Assembly (NCBI GenBank): GCA_964497185.1
Contig: CAZCBX010000003.1
Coordinates: 124,001-188,000, forward strand
DNA length: 64,000 bases
Origin: CAZCBX01 sp964497185
Lineage (GTDB): Bacteria; Bdellovibrionota_G; JALEGL01; JAGRMV01
Reading direction: 5' to 3'
In this document: positions 53,874 to 62,010 of the stretch, piece by piece
Position numbering within the stretch: position 1 is the stretch's first letter
How the letters are laid out: every line of letters starts with the position of its first letter
Made by a program: the position numbers and the translations under genes
The notes under the pieces: model-generated
Told to the model about the DNA's origin: nothing
The model's database searches: none
What the model saw: only the letters and a program-made list of their open reading frames with translations

Positions 53874-53960
53874 GTAGAGTGTGAAGTTATTTCGCACTCA
53901 TTTGTAACCACTTTGTTACCAGAATCGCTAAAAACCCTCATTTCCGTTTTTCTTTTGGTT

Positions 53961-54118
53961 TCAGATAGTTAAAGGGACTTTCTTGTTCTTAGCTGCTGCT
54001 ATATGTCGTTTGCGCTGATCTGAGTATTCATCTGCACCTTCCAATAACTCTCGGTATTTCTCACTAAAGGGGATTCCAAAACCAGCGGTCGCAGGTTCGA
54101 ATCCTGTCTCGCCTGCCA
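53961..54118 (-). other. Open frame reading from attR into the island (possible gene remnant)
   Basis: On the minus strand a frame is open across the att copy and runs PFSEKYRELLEGADEYSDQR and then KRHIAAAKNKKVPLTI to a TGA at 53961. The composition is protein-like. It could be the severed tail of a gene such as a lost recombinase, but no motif supports that. The rest of 53874-54230 holds no gene. Confidence 0.3.
54074..54118. repeat. attR-like copy of tRNA-Trp 3' end
   Basis: 44 of 45 bases match the 3' end of tRNA-Trp (51281-51325), including the encoded CCA. It lacks the acceptor 5' strand and D arm, so it is not a tRNA gene. Confidence 0.93.
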
Positions 54119-54230
54119 AACTATGGTCCGAAGGTCCTTTTTTTCACTCGACGCACCTAGCTGGCTTTGGAAACTGAGAGGTTTTTTTGTCGGTCGTTTA
54201 TGCTTTAGGATAGGCGCGTTGGTTAAGTTG

Positions 54231-55163
54231 TTATTGCAATTTAATGATGGTGACTTCGGGTCGGCAATGAATGCGGATGGGGATCGTGCTGAATCCGATG
54301 CCACGGTTGACATACAATTTGGGTTTGGAAGCGTCCTGTGGAATCCATCCATCGCCTTTCACGTCATCGGGGGTGTGCGGCACAAGCGACATCCATGTGG
54401 CATTTGGAAAACCTGGTATTCGCACTTGACCTCCATGTGTATGACCCGCAATGGCAAAGGGAATTTGTTGTCGGGTGGTGTTGCTCAGAGAATTGGCATT
54501 GTGCATAAACGCAAGGCGTGGTTGTTTGGCGTCTAAGCTTTTGAGAGGGGTTTGCACATCATCATAATTGGGATAATGAGGCGCCACCCCGATGAGGGCC
54601 AAATTGCTTTTTTGGTAAGTCAATTGAACCACTTGATTGTGTAAAACCTGGACTCCGATTTGCCTTAGGTGATCGGTGAGAACCACTGCTGTTTCTTCCA
54701 CCAATTTGGCACTAACATGGTGCATGGAATAATCATGATTGCCCAGAACGGCAAACACTTGAATGCCATGGTCTGTCAATGGCTTTAATGTTGAGACCAC
54801 CCGTTCTACAAGCAACTTTGTGTGATGTCGATCTTCTTCATCCCAATCTTGCTGCGCTTCGGAGGCGTCATCGTCAGTTGGATGATAAATAAAATCTCCT
54901 CCGATTAAAACCGCCAGCGGTTGACGTTTAACCAGCTCTTTCACAATTTTATCGAGAACATCGTCATTGCCAAGCCAAATGCCTACTTGCATATCTGCAA
55001 TAAAAGCGATTTGTTGACCACGCCAAGACGCGGGTAGGTGCGGAATATTTGCATCGATGTGGGTCCACTCGACCCTACGGGGTTCGATGCGGTTGCCCCA
55101 TACGATCAAAGTCATCAGGAGAATGATGGTCCCCAGTGCTACTTTTTTACACCAGGCAGGCAT
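54231..55163 (-). CDS. Membrane-anchored metallophosphoesterase
   Basis: A 310-residue calcineurin-like phosphoesterase of the YkuE/YaeI type with an N-terminal membrane segment (residues about 7-23). Metal-binding motifs: IADMQVG, IGGDFIY, LGNHDYS, and GHTHGGQVRIP. The first motif has Gln where D-x-His is usual, which may change metal binding. The linker DDDASEAQQDWDEEDRHH is an acidic insert. It ends 4 nt after the DUF421 gene start region on the same strand, so it is probably co-transcribed. Substrate unknown. Confidence 0.85.
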   Translation of the reverse strand: MPAWCKKVALGTIILLMTLIVWGNRIEPRRVEWTHIDANIPHLPASWRGQQIAFIADMQVGIWLGNDDVLDKIVKELVKRQPLAVLIGGDFIYHPTDDDASEAQQDWDEEDRHHTKLLVERVVSTLKPLTDHGIQVFAVLGNHDYSMHHVSAKLVEETAVVLTDHLRQIGVQVLHNQVVQLTYQKSNLALIGVAPHYPNYDDVQTPLKSLDAKQPRLAFMHNANSLSNTTRQQIPFAIAGHTHGGQVRIPGFPNATWMSLVPHTPDDVKGDGWIPQDASKPKLYVNRGIGFSTIPIRIHCRPEVTIIKLQ

Positions 55164-55167
55164 GTTG

Positions 55168-55680
55168 TTAGCTGCGCACCCCTTTTAGCATGGTTGTGTC
55201 GAAATTGTCTTTGGGACCGTGTAGAACAGATACGTCACCTGTGGTTTCAATGATGATGGCGCGGACTTGGGAGGGTTCTAATACGTTGGCTTCGCGCATT
55301 TTGGCGTATAAGTCGCTTTCGGTGAGGTTGGCTTTTTTTAAGTTGTCTTTGAGCATTTGACCATCGCGGTAAACCAATAGGGGTTGGTTGTCTAGTTTGG
55401 AGCCAGCAGGCAACAGGCGGAGAAAAGAGAGTATTTTTTTCCATAACAGCAAACTGCCAATGGCCAGGGCGCCTTGGGACAAACTGGGCGATGGATTGAT
55501 TGCGGTGGTGGCCAAAATGGAGCCAATGGCTACGGTGACGGCAAAGTCATGACTGGTGATTTTGGAAAAACTTCGCAGCCCATGGATGCGCACACAAACA
55601 ATCAGAATAATGTACAGCGCGAGACTGGTCAGCACCACACCCAAAAGCTCGCTGGGCGTGATATGAAACCATTTTAACAT
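55168..55680 (-). CDS. DUF421 (YetF-like) membrane protein
   Basis: A 170-residue protein with three membrane helices in the first 85 residues and a C-terminal soluble domain. Family pattern: RIHGLRSFSKITSHDFAVTVAIGSILATTAI, then NQPLLVYRDGQMLKDNLKKANLTESDLYAKMREANV and VRAIIIETTGDVSVL. DUF421 proteins have no settled function. It precedes the phosphoesterase gene by 4 nt. Confidence 0.88.
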   Translation of the reverse strand: MLKWFHITPSELLGVVLTSLALYIILIVCVRIHGLRSFSKITSHDFAVTVAIGSILATTAINPSPSLSQGALAIGSLLLWKKILSFLRLLPAGSKLDNQPLLVYRDGQMLKDNLKKANLTESDLYAKMREANVLEPSQVRAIIIETTGDVSVLHGPKDNFDTTMLKGVRS

Positions 55681-55744
55681 GGGATCATCGCAATCGGTAA
55701 GTTTGCGGGCTGATGCGAAAATAACATTCCACTTGATGCATCCA

Positions 55745-56059
55745 TCATCGGTCGTTGAGTTTGCCCAACAAACTATCCAAATGGCTCACTAGCTTATCGA
55801 GGGCGCCACTGACGGCGGCTTCAACCGAATCTGATTCACAGGTGACCGCGGTGGGCTTTAAACCAGATAGTCGGGCTTCGATGGCGCAATGCTTGTCGTC
55901 ACTGCCGTGTTTGTCGGCATTGACATCTTTGATGTTGACGTTGACTCGGGTCACCATTTCTCCGTAATGTTCCACACTGTCGAGGACCATTTGCTTAAAA
56001 TGCTGCTCCAATGATTCTCCACCGTGAATGTGATGACCTGCGTTGATATTGATAACCAT
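55745..56059 (-). CDS. Ribosome hibernation-promoting factor (HPF/RaiA family)
   Basis: A 104-residue short-type HPF starting MVININAGHHIHGGESLEQHF; the ATG at 56059 has GGAG 8 nt upstream, whereas the longer frame would need a GTG at 56068. The family text includes VNVNIKDVN and CAIEARLSGLKP, then SVEAAVSGALDKLVSHLDSLLGKL. Such proteins dimerise or silence 70S ribosomes in stationary phase. A TATAAT box stands at 56091-56086. Confidence 0.85.
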   Translation of the reverse strand: MVININAGHHIHGGESLEQHFKQMVLDSVEHYGEMVTRVNVNIKDVNADKHGSDDKHCAIEARLSGLKPTAVTCESDSVEAAVSGALDKLVSHLDSLLGKLNDR

Positions 56060-56085
56060 GTTTGGCACTCCTTTTCTTGATATGG

Positions 56086-56091
56086 ATTATA
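56086..56091 (-). promoter_or_regulatory. Putative -10 box of hpf
   Basis: A perfect TATAAT on the minus strand, 27 nt upstream of the hpf ATG. No good -35 hexamer is seen 16-18 bp upstream, so dependence on an activator or an alternative sigma factor is possible. Confidence 0.35.
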
Positions 56092-56163
56092 TCTACCAGG
56101 ACATAACCGACTTTGCGCATGACTTTGGTTAGTATTGGCCTGTGCTTTGGCGCAGTGTTTGTT

Positions 56164-57084
56164 TTACGGCTTTTGCGCTTGATCTGGTTTTAAAGTGGGG
56201 TCCAGATATTCGATGTTGGTCTCTTCCAACATTTGCGCCAACAGCTCATGTTTGATTTTTTCTTCAAGCTGGGTGCGTATGATGGGCAACACATCTTCAA
56301 AGGCTTGCACCGTAGGCGCCTGCACCAATTGAATGATGTGCACGCCTTCGTCCGTAACAATGGGCTGTGAAATTTCTCCTTCTTTCATGTCAAACGCTTG
56401 CGCCACCAAAGGGCCCCATTTTAAGTAACGGATGCGCTCATCAAGCATGTTGACCGTGCCAATTCGACCTTCGTCTGCACGCGCAATCAAATTGTCGGTT
56501 TCTTGGCTGGCCACCTCCGAAAAATTTTCAGCAGTTAATCGTTGTCGTGTGGCCTGCGCCTTGGCCAGTGCTTTTTCCTTCTTTTCAATGTCTGTGGGTG
56601 CTTGGATGTTTTTATACATGTACACAATGTCTTTAAGCTCCACTTGTTTGTAGTAGCGGTCTTTGTCGGCCTCATATTGTGCTTTGGCTTGCTCATCGAT
56701 TTCTTGCAGCAAATAAGTTCCCGCTTGATAATTGCGACCCTGCACCCACAGGTTTTTTTGCAAGCGCTCGTTGTTTTCAATCAAGTTTTGCTCCCGTGCT
56801 TTTTGCAAAAACAACTCTTGTTCAATCAAACTCTGCGCAACTTCTTTTTTACGAATCGGTGAAGCCCAATCTTCTTGAAACCCTGGCATGACTTCTGACA
56901 TTAGCTTGATTTGACCTTCGTAGATCACGCGATCGCCAATTTTGAGCACGGGCTTGCCTGCATTTATTTGCTTTTCAATTTTTGGGGTGGTCAATACCAT
57001 GGTATCTTGGGGCGAGGACTGACAGCTCATGACCATCCACACCAACATCCACACTCCTAATTTGCTTGCATCCATTTTTTTCAT
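56164..57084 (-). CDS. Lipoprotein peptidyl-prolyl isomerase (SurA/PpiC parvulin type)
   Basis: A 306-residue protein whose start is set at 57084 (MKKMDASKLGVWML) with AGGGA upstream; longer reading is not family-like. Lipobox VMSC at about residue 21. A SurA-like N-terminal helical region follows (KKEVAQSLIEQELFLQKA), then one parvulin domain: VELKDIVYMYKN, FSEVASQETDN, GPLVAQAFDMKEGEISQPIVTDEGVHIIQLV. It should assist outer-membrane protein folding in the periplasm. Its first 18 codons overlap the divergent lipoprotein gene. Confidence 0.88.
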   Translation of the reverse strand: MKKMDASKLGVWMLVWMVMSCQSSPQDTMVLTTPKIEKQINAGKPVLKIGDRVIYEGQIKLMSEVMPGFQEDWASPIRKKEVAQSLIEQELFLQKAREQNLIENNERLQKNLWVQGRNYQAGTYLLQEIDEQAKAQYEADKDRYYKQVELKDIVYMYKNIQAPTDIEKKEKALAKAQATRQRLTAENFSEVASQETDNLIARADEGRIGTVNMLDERIRYLKWGPLVAQAFDMKEGEISQPIVTDEGVHIIQLVQAPTVQAFEDVLPIIRTQLEEKIKHELLAQMLEETNIEYLDPTLKPDQAQKP

Positions 57085-57766
57085 GGTTTTTTCCCTTGGC
57101 TTGATTTCATGCAGCAGCTTATCAACATCGTTGCAGAACATCAAAGATGTGGAGCAAATATTCCCCCCGCCCGCGCCGCGAAAAGCCTCTACCGCCTCAC
57201 GCAAGCCAGCCATGCAAGACATTAGCAAACCCATTCCACTGGACGTGTACCTGCAACAAAGCACCACTCGCACCACAACGTACAATCAGTGGTACCCACG
57301 AATCAAACAGTGGTCTTTGCAATACATCCGCTTGGCCAAAGACCAAATTGCCATGCGCAATTTTGAGTTAAGTCAGCAGCTCTCCAAGCAAGGCAAAATT
57401 TGGGCGCAGCGTGCAGAAATGATTGAGCAGCACACCAACGCTCATGCCCAAGCCAGGGTTGCGCAGTGGATTGTCGACGATCCGCTGCCCGATTTGCCCA
57501 AACCTTTTGCTTATTTTAAAGCCCTCAAAGCCTTTGAGGATCTACAGCAAACGCATAAACGCTTGGCTGCTTTTAATCAGCCCATCTGTTTGATCGAAAA
57601 AAATGTGCCCATTGTTCAGGCCAGGGCCCATTTTGAATTGGCGCTGGGCTTGTACCAACAAAAACAATACGATCAAGCTTATCAACAAAATCAATTGGCC
57701 CTTGCCCCCATTTTAGTCGTCGACATGACCAAACCCTTGTGCGACAATAAAACTTCAATTGAGTAA
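57029..57766 (+). CDS. Lipoprotein of unknown function
   Basis: A 245-residue protein. The start at 57029 gives a lipoprotein signal peptide whose core spans LLASIFFMVFSLGLIS and lipobox LISC; the Met at 57083 would leave only nine residues before the Cys. A Pro/Ala-rich linker and a 160-residue helical region rich in Gln/Ala follow (LSQQLSKQGKIWAQRAEMIE), of the type seen in envelope-spanning helical lipoproteins with DUF4398-like text. The 5' end overlaps the PPIase gene in antisense by 56 nt. Confidence 0.7.
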   Translation: MTIHTNIHTPNLLASIFFMVFSLGLISCSSLSTSLQNIKDVEQIFPPPAPRKASTASRKPAMQDISKPIPLDVYLQQSTTRTTTYNQWYPRIKQWSLQYIRLAKDQIAMRNFELSQQLSKQGKIWAQRAEMIEQHTNAHAQARVAQWIVDDPLPDLPKPFAYFKALKAFEDLQQTHKRLAAFNQPICLIEKNVPIVQARAHFELALGLYQQKQYDQAYQQNQLALAPILVVDMTKPLCDNKTSIE

Positions 57767-57823
57767 ACCGTGTCTATATTTTTTGGACAGCATAGACACA
57801 TCACATCAAAAAAAGGAATTGCG

Positions 57824-58603
57824 ATGAAAAACCTTTTATGGCTGTTGATCGCCTCGTGTCCGTGGGTGGCATGGGGGCAAGTTTCCATTTCTTTAACGCC
57901 GTCGGAAAGCTTTTTAACCGGAGATGCAGGCACCACAGTGGCGCAAGAATTTACAGTGGTCAACGACGGCAGTACGGCTTACAAATTGGGCTGTCTGTTC
58001 CATGATGTATGGTTTAAAGGCCAAGAAACCGTCTCCGGCGAGCTGGGCACCCATACTCAGCGGCAAGCAGGCTACAACATGCAATGCACGCCCAATCAAG
58101 TGCTGGTTCCTCCCAAACATGTACAAAAAATTAGGGTGGTGGGCTTGATCCCCAAAGATCAAAAAGGAGAGCATTACACCCGCTTTTACGCACAAATTTT
58201 GCCCACCCACACCGATCGCAAAAGCGCATCGATGATGAGTTTTTCTGGCAAAGTGGGCGCCATGCTCACGCTTACAGCCGCCGGCACCGAAGTGCTAAAA
58301 TCAGAAGTAACCCAGCCCAAGCTCAATGTTTCCAAAAATTTTCAAAGCCTGACGTTTCGTTTAAAAAACACGGGCAACGTTCACCTGGCCGGCAAAGGCT
58401 CCATTATTCTTTTGGATGACAAAGACCAAATGCAAGAAAAGTTGGACGTCACGGTACCCTTTCTTTTTCCAGGACAGGAAAAAGAAATCACGGTGAATTT
58501 ACTCGATATGCTTGAGCCTGGTACTTACAAAGCACTCATGGCGGTCTCCACCACCACCAAGAAAAACTTTGCCCAAGAATTTACCTTTGCTTACAAACCG
58601 TAA
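57824..58603 (+). CDS. Periplasmic chaperone (PapD-like fold)
   Basis: A 259-residue exported protein (signal peptide ends at WVAWG) with two beta-sandwich domains. TTVAQEFTVVNDGSTAYKLGC in domain 1 and FRLKNTGNVHLAGKGSIILLD in domain 2 match the donor-strand chaperones of alternative chaperone-usher systems. Its end overlaps the following outer-membrane protein gene by 17 nt. The start at 57824 (MKNLLWLLIAS) is chosen for the signal peptide and AAAGGAA upstream. Confidence 0.75.
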   Translation: MKNLLWLLIASCPWVAWGQVSISLTPSESFLTGDAGTTVAQEFTVVNDGSTAYKLGCLFHDVWFKGQETVSGELGTHTQRQAGYNMQCTPNQVLVPPKHVQKIRVVGLIPKDQKGEHYTRFYAQILPTHTDRKSASMMSFSGKVGAMLTLTAAGTEVLKSEVTQPKLNVSKNFQSLTFRLKNTGNVHLAGKGSIILLDDKDQMQEKLDVTVPFLFPGQEKEITVNLLDMLEPGTYKALMAVSTTTKKNFAQEFTFAYKP

Positions 58604-61283
58604 ATACGTTTTTGTTCTTTTTGTTATTTTGATCGGGCTTTTGGGGTCTGCTCAGCTTTTCGCTCAGATCAACAATGAGACGCAGGAAGTCCCGCTGGTG
58701 CTTTTAAAGCTCAACGAAATTCGTGACTTTCCCGTTAACAATTTTCGAAATTTCATTGTTACCAACCCTTCCATTCTTTCCGTGGAAAATCTGCCCGGCA
58801 ATGTTTTGCGCATCACCGCCAATCGCACGGGTAAAACTTTTGTCTACATATGGGATGCCGATGGTCGAAAAACCCTGCAATTTGAAGTCACAGGCGCTGC
58901 GCCCAACATCGTTGAAAATTTCCGCCCGGGTTATAACCCTCAGGGCAATGAATACATATACCGAACCACCAGTAATTTTCAGCGCGCCAACGGCCAATGG
59001 CTTGATCCCATTTGGAACCATGATTTTTCATCGTCGGTAACCCTCGACTCACAGCGCTATTGGCGGACTTTTTTACGCGGCACGACCAACGCAATTGGCT
59101 TAGAGGACAGCCAATCCTATACACCTTTTTCCTCTGCCACGGTGCCCAATCAAATGCTAACTTATTATGAGTCGCCATCTACAACCGTGGCCTTGGGTGA
59201 TGTGAACTATGATCCAGGCCGCTTATCACTTAACGGTTTTCCGCTTCGCGGTGGATTATTTCAGCTTAACCATCCCAAGCGTCGTGATCAATTTCAACTA
59301 TTTGGCGGGGCCGCGCGCAATTTGACCCGTGAGAATTATTTTTTTTCACAGCCCAAAGAATATTTGTACGGCGTGTCGGGCACCAAAGAACTGTGGCCCA
59401 ACATCATTGCGCAGGGTAGCTTTATTTATCTGGATCAACCTGAAGAGGCCGGCACTTTTTTTAATCCCAATCCAGAAAATGATTTTGTGGGTGATCTAAC
59501 ATTGATCGCGCGGCCGCTCAATCATGATTTTACGCTGGAAGGTGAATATGCACGCTCCAGCGATGGCCAGGCCTATCGGGGCTTGGTGGAATACGCACCC
59601 TACTGGGGTCGAATCTTGTTGTCCCACCGCGACATTAGTAAAAACTACATTACGCCAACCAGCTTTTTTCTGCTACAAGATTTGGAAGAAACCAGCGTCA
59701 TTGCCGATGTATACGCCACCGATGCATCCACATGGAACGTTAATTATCAACGCAGTGTGTTTGGCTCCAATGACGTAAATTTGGACAACACCACCACCAA
59801 CCATCGCATCACCGCCAGCAACCTATACAAACTTTCCAAAGAAAAAAGCATCATCACCGGGGCCACTTCGTCCTTCGGCAATGCGCAAAATAGCCGTCAA
59901 AATCAACAGCGCGCCTTTGTCACCTACCAAAAACTCGATCAGCAAACCAAAGACTTTCTCTATGCGCAGGCTTTTCTGGAGCATAGCTACATTGACCTAT
60001 CTTTTCAAAACGTTCGACGCTTTGGGGTGGGTTATGATACGCGTGCAACGCTCAATCGAAGCCGAGGCTTTTCCTACAATCTTCAGCATACCTTTCGGGT
60101 TCAACAGCTTCGCAAGGAACAAACTTCTGCAGACACCAACGAAATTAATTACGAGTATTCCATTTTGCTGGGCCCCACTGTGATGTGGGAACGCGGCAAG
60201 CACACCGCGAGTTTGGGCGCTTTAAACAATTTAATTTTTCAAGACACCTTTGACAACTGGTCCAACTTGCTACAAACCTTCGCCAGTTATTACTACAATG
60301 CCAACACCGCGCTTCAAGTGGGTGTGCGCAGCCAATACAATGTGGATCCTGGTTTGGATTACTCGTATGCTTCTGTTCTGGGCGAGTTTGTGTATCGTTT
60401 TGGCTCAAAGGTTCCCGATACGTTACTGTCGGCTTTTCAGTCTTCGGGTACGCTCGAAGGGGTGGTGTTTTTGGACCAAAATGACGATGGCCGTTTTCAA
60501 CCCAATGAACCTTTGGTGCCCTACCCCGCCATCGTGCTCAATCGTCAAAAAGCGGTTGAGGCCATCAACGGTGATTTTCGATACAAGGTGGATGCGGGTG
60601 AAAACCAAGTGATGGTGCATTTACCCAACGCTTATCAAGATTATCAGTTCACCACCACCAATCCCCAGGTGGTTGACGTGTATCCTGGCGAGCGAAAAAC
60701 TGTTTTTTTTGGCATCAATCGTCGTCTGATCATTCAAGGCAGGGTACAACTGATTCAAGAAAGCACCACCGACAAACTTGGCTTTAAAAACGCTGTGGTG
60801 GAAATCAAGGGCGATCGTTCATCCAAAACGGTCACCACCACGCGAACCGGCTTGTTCAATACCTATGTAACCGAACCTGGCACCTACACGGCCACTGTGC
60901 TCACGTCGGAGCTACCCAGCGGATACAAATCAACGCCCAGCAGCAGCATCGAATTTACCGTGAAGCAAGACGAAGTCACCAAGCTTCAACCCATGCAGAT
61001 TCTGGCCAAACGCAGGGTGTTTGGTTTTGCCTTTGTGGATGAAAATCAAAATCGGCGCATGGACCCAAATGAAAAAGTCTTGTCTGGCATTGAAGTGCAC
61101 ATTGGAAAATACACAACGGTCACCGATCAAGATGGCAGCTTTGCATTTGATGGCCTTCCTGCCGGCGCGCATGCGCTATCGGTAACGCCACAAACTGTAC
61201 AAGGACGCCATGTAAATCTAGCAGAGTCCGAAATTGTACTGCCCATGGCGGGACGGGTGGATTTGCCGCTGGCCTATCAATAA
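58587..61283 (+). CDS. Outer-membrane usher-like protein with pilus-assembly N-domain and SdrD-type repeats
   Basis: The most probable start is the TTG at 58587, giving a clean signal peptide (LTNRKYVFVLFVILIGLLGS) and 898 residues; the ATG at 58512 adds 25 residues inside the chaperone gene. Residues about 30-110 resemble the pilus-assembly/secretin N-domain (EIRDFPVNNFRNFIVTNPSI to GKTFVYIWDADG). Residues 180-620 have strand repeats of a beta-barrel. The C-terminal 260 residues hold SdrD_B-like folds (GVVFLDQNDDGRFQPNEP and FAFVDENQNRRMDPNEK). Not a classical FimD by motifs. Confidence 0.75.
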   Translation: MLTNRKYVFVLFVILIGLLGSAQLFAQINNETQEVPLVLLKLNEIRDFPVNNFRNFIVTNPSILSVENLPGNVLRITANRTGKTFVYIWDADGRKTLQFEVTGAAPNIVENFRPGYNPQGNEYIYRTTSNFQRANGQWLDPIWNHDFSSSVTLDSQRYWRTFLRGTTNAIGLEDSQSYTPFSSATVPNQMLTYYESPSTTVALGDVNYDPGRLSLNGFPLRGGLFQLNHPKRRDQFQLFGGAARNLTRENYFFSQPKEYLYGVSGTKELWPNIIAQGSFIYLDQPEEAGTFFNPNPENDFVGDLTLIARPLNHDFTLEGEYARSSDGQAYRGLVEYAPYWGRILLSHRDISKNYITPTSFFLLQDLEETSVIADVYATDASTWNVNYQRSVFGSNDVNLDNTTTNHRITASNLYKLSKEKSIITGATSSFGNAQNSRQNQQRAFVTYQKLDQQTKDFLYAQAFLEHSYIDLSFQNVRRFGVGYDTRATLNRSRGFSYNLQHTFRVQQLRKEQTSADTNEINYEYSILLGPTVMWERGKHTASLGALNNLIFQDTFDNWSNLLQTFASYYYNANTALQVGVRSQYNVDPGLDYSYASVLGEFVYRFGSKVPDTLLSAFQSSGTLEGVVFLDQNDDGRFQPNEPLVPYPAIVLNRQKAVEAINGDFRYKVDAGENQVMVHLPNAYQDYQFTTTNPQVVDVYPGERKTVFFGINRRLIIQGRVQLIQESTTDKLGFKNAVVEIKGDRSSKTVTTTRTGLFNTYVTEPGTYTATVLTSELPSGYKSTPSSSIEFTVKQDEVTKLQPMQILAKRRVFGFAFVDENQNRRMDPNEKVLSGIEVHIGKYTTVTDQDGSFAFDGLPAGAHALSVTPQTVQGRHVNLAESEIVLPMAGRVDLPLAYQ

Positions 61284-61310
61284 TGGTTTGGCAAAAAGCT
61301 AAAAAGAAAA

Positions 61311-61904
61311 TCAGTTTACCACCGCGATAAAATCCAACTGTGAGGTGAAGGTGGATGCGGTCGAATCGCTGTAAAGCACTTTTACAAATTGGGTGAGGTC
61401 CAGTGTCGGCACAAGGGTCGCTCCTTCACAAATAACGCTGCCTGGAATGTGGGTCATCCAATTGACGCCGCAAAAAGCGTTGTTCACGTTTCGGGTTAAA
61501 AATGCGGCATAACTGTTGGGTGGACGAATCAAATCAGATTGACTGCTAGGATTGGTCGCACCATGGCCATACAAAGCATAGGTTCGGCCCGAGGTTTCTC
61601 CTGATCCTACCTTAACCGCAACTTTAAGGGAGTTAAAGGTAGACTGCTGCGAACTTCCCACACCCAAGGTAATAAAATAGCCAAAAAAAGCAGCGGACAC
61701 GGTATCGTCCCGAAAAGTTTGATCGGCCTGACTACCTGAAATGACTGTGGGTAAGCTGGTGTCCACGGTAATGCTCACGGCGAGTTGTCCACCGCTGGGC
61801 ACAAATTTGGCACCGCCCAGCCGCATGGCAATTTTCTGCGCGTGTGCGTCCAAACAAGTCAGGAGCAAGCACAGTATGCTGATATGTTGAAGCAGTCGAA
61901 TCAC
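61311..61904 (-). CDS. Exported subunit, paralogue of downstream-facing neighbour
   Basis: I choose the GTG at 61904, with AAAGGA 6 nt upstream and a clean signal peptide (IRLLQHISILCLLLTCLDAHA), giving 197 residues; an ATG at 61925 is possible. The body (LAVSITVDTSLPTVISGSQ, AAFFGYFITLGVGSSQQ, GETSGRTYALYGHGATNPSS and DLTQFVKVLYSDSTA) aligns with the 228-residue protein encoded upstream at 62011-62697. Two cysteines are shared. Likely a fimbrial or surface subunit handled by the chaperone gene, inferred from fold pattern and position. Confidence 0.68.
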   Translation of the reverse strand: MIRLLQHISILCLLLTCLDAHAQKIAMRLGGAKFVPSGGQLAVSITVDTSLPTVISGSQADQTFRDDTVSAAFFGYFITLGVGSSQQSTFNSLKVAVKVGSGETSGRTYALYGHGATNPSSQSDLIRPPNSYAAFLTRNVNNAFCGVNWMTHIPGSVICEGATLVPTLDLTQFVKVLYSDSTASTFTSQLDFIAVVN

Positions 61905-61940
61905 ATTATGTCCTTTGTACTGCATTGTTTTGGTTTATTC

Positions 61941-61979
61941 AAAAAAATCCCCTGCCACGATACAGCTGTGGCAGGGGAT
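61941..61979 (-). terminator. Intrinsic terminator between the two paralogous subunit genes
   Basis: ATCCCCTGCCAC/GTGGCAGGGGAT is a 12-bp perfect stem with a 9-nt loop followed on the minus strand by a seven-U run (61947-61941). It would stop most transcription after the first subunit gene, giving unequal subunit amounts. Confidence 0.9.
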
Positions 61980-62010
61980 GGTTTTCACCAGTGTCACTCC
62001 GCGATAGGTT

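Larger units (their letters stand above)
51281..54118. mobile_element. Integrase-less tRNA-Trp genomic island
   Basis: The insert is bounded by the 45-nt tRNA 3' segment (51281-51325) and its copy (54074-54118), which differ at one base in the T-loop flank. The interior is strongly AT-rich relative to the genes on both sides. It carries one minus-strand cassette of overlapping genes with its own promoter. No integrase, excisionase or phage structural gene is recognisable. It was probably mobilised in trans or has lost its recombinase. Confidence 0.82.

Noticed and set aside
54074..54118. Second tRNA-Trp gene
   Set aside because: Only the 3' 45 nt are present; acceptor 5' strand and D arm are missing.
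51281..54118. Prophage
   Set aside because: Under 3 kb, no integrase, structural, lysis or packaging gene; only a three-gene cassette.
53999..54352. Minus-strand frame containing WQARQDSNLRPLV
   Set aside because: This peptide is the well-known false translation of the antisense strand of a tRNA 3' end (here the att copy); not a gene.
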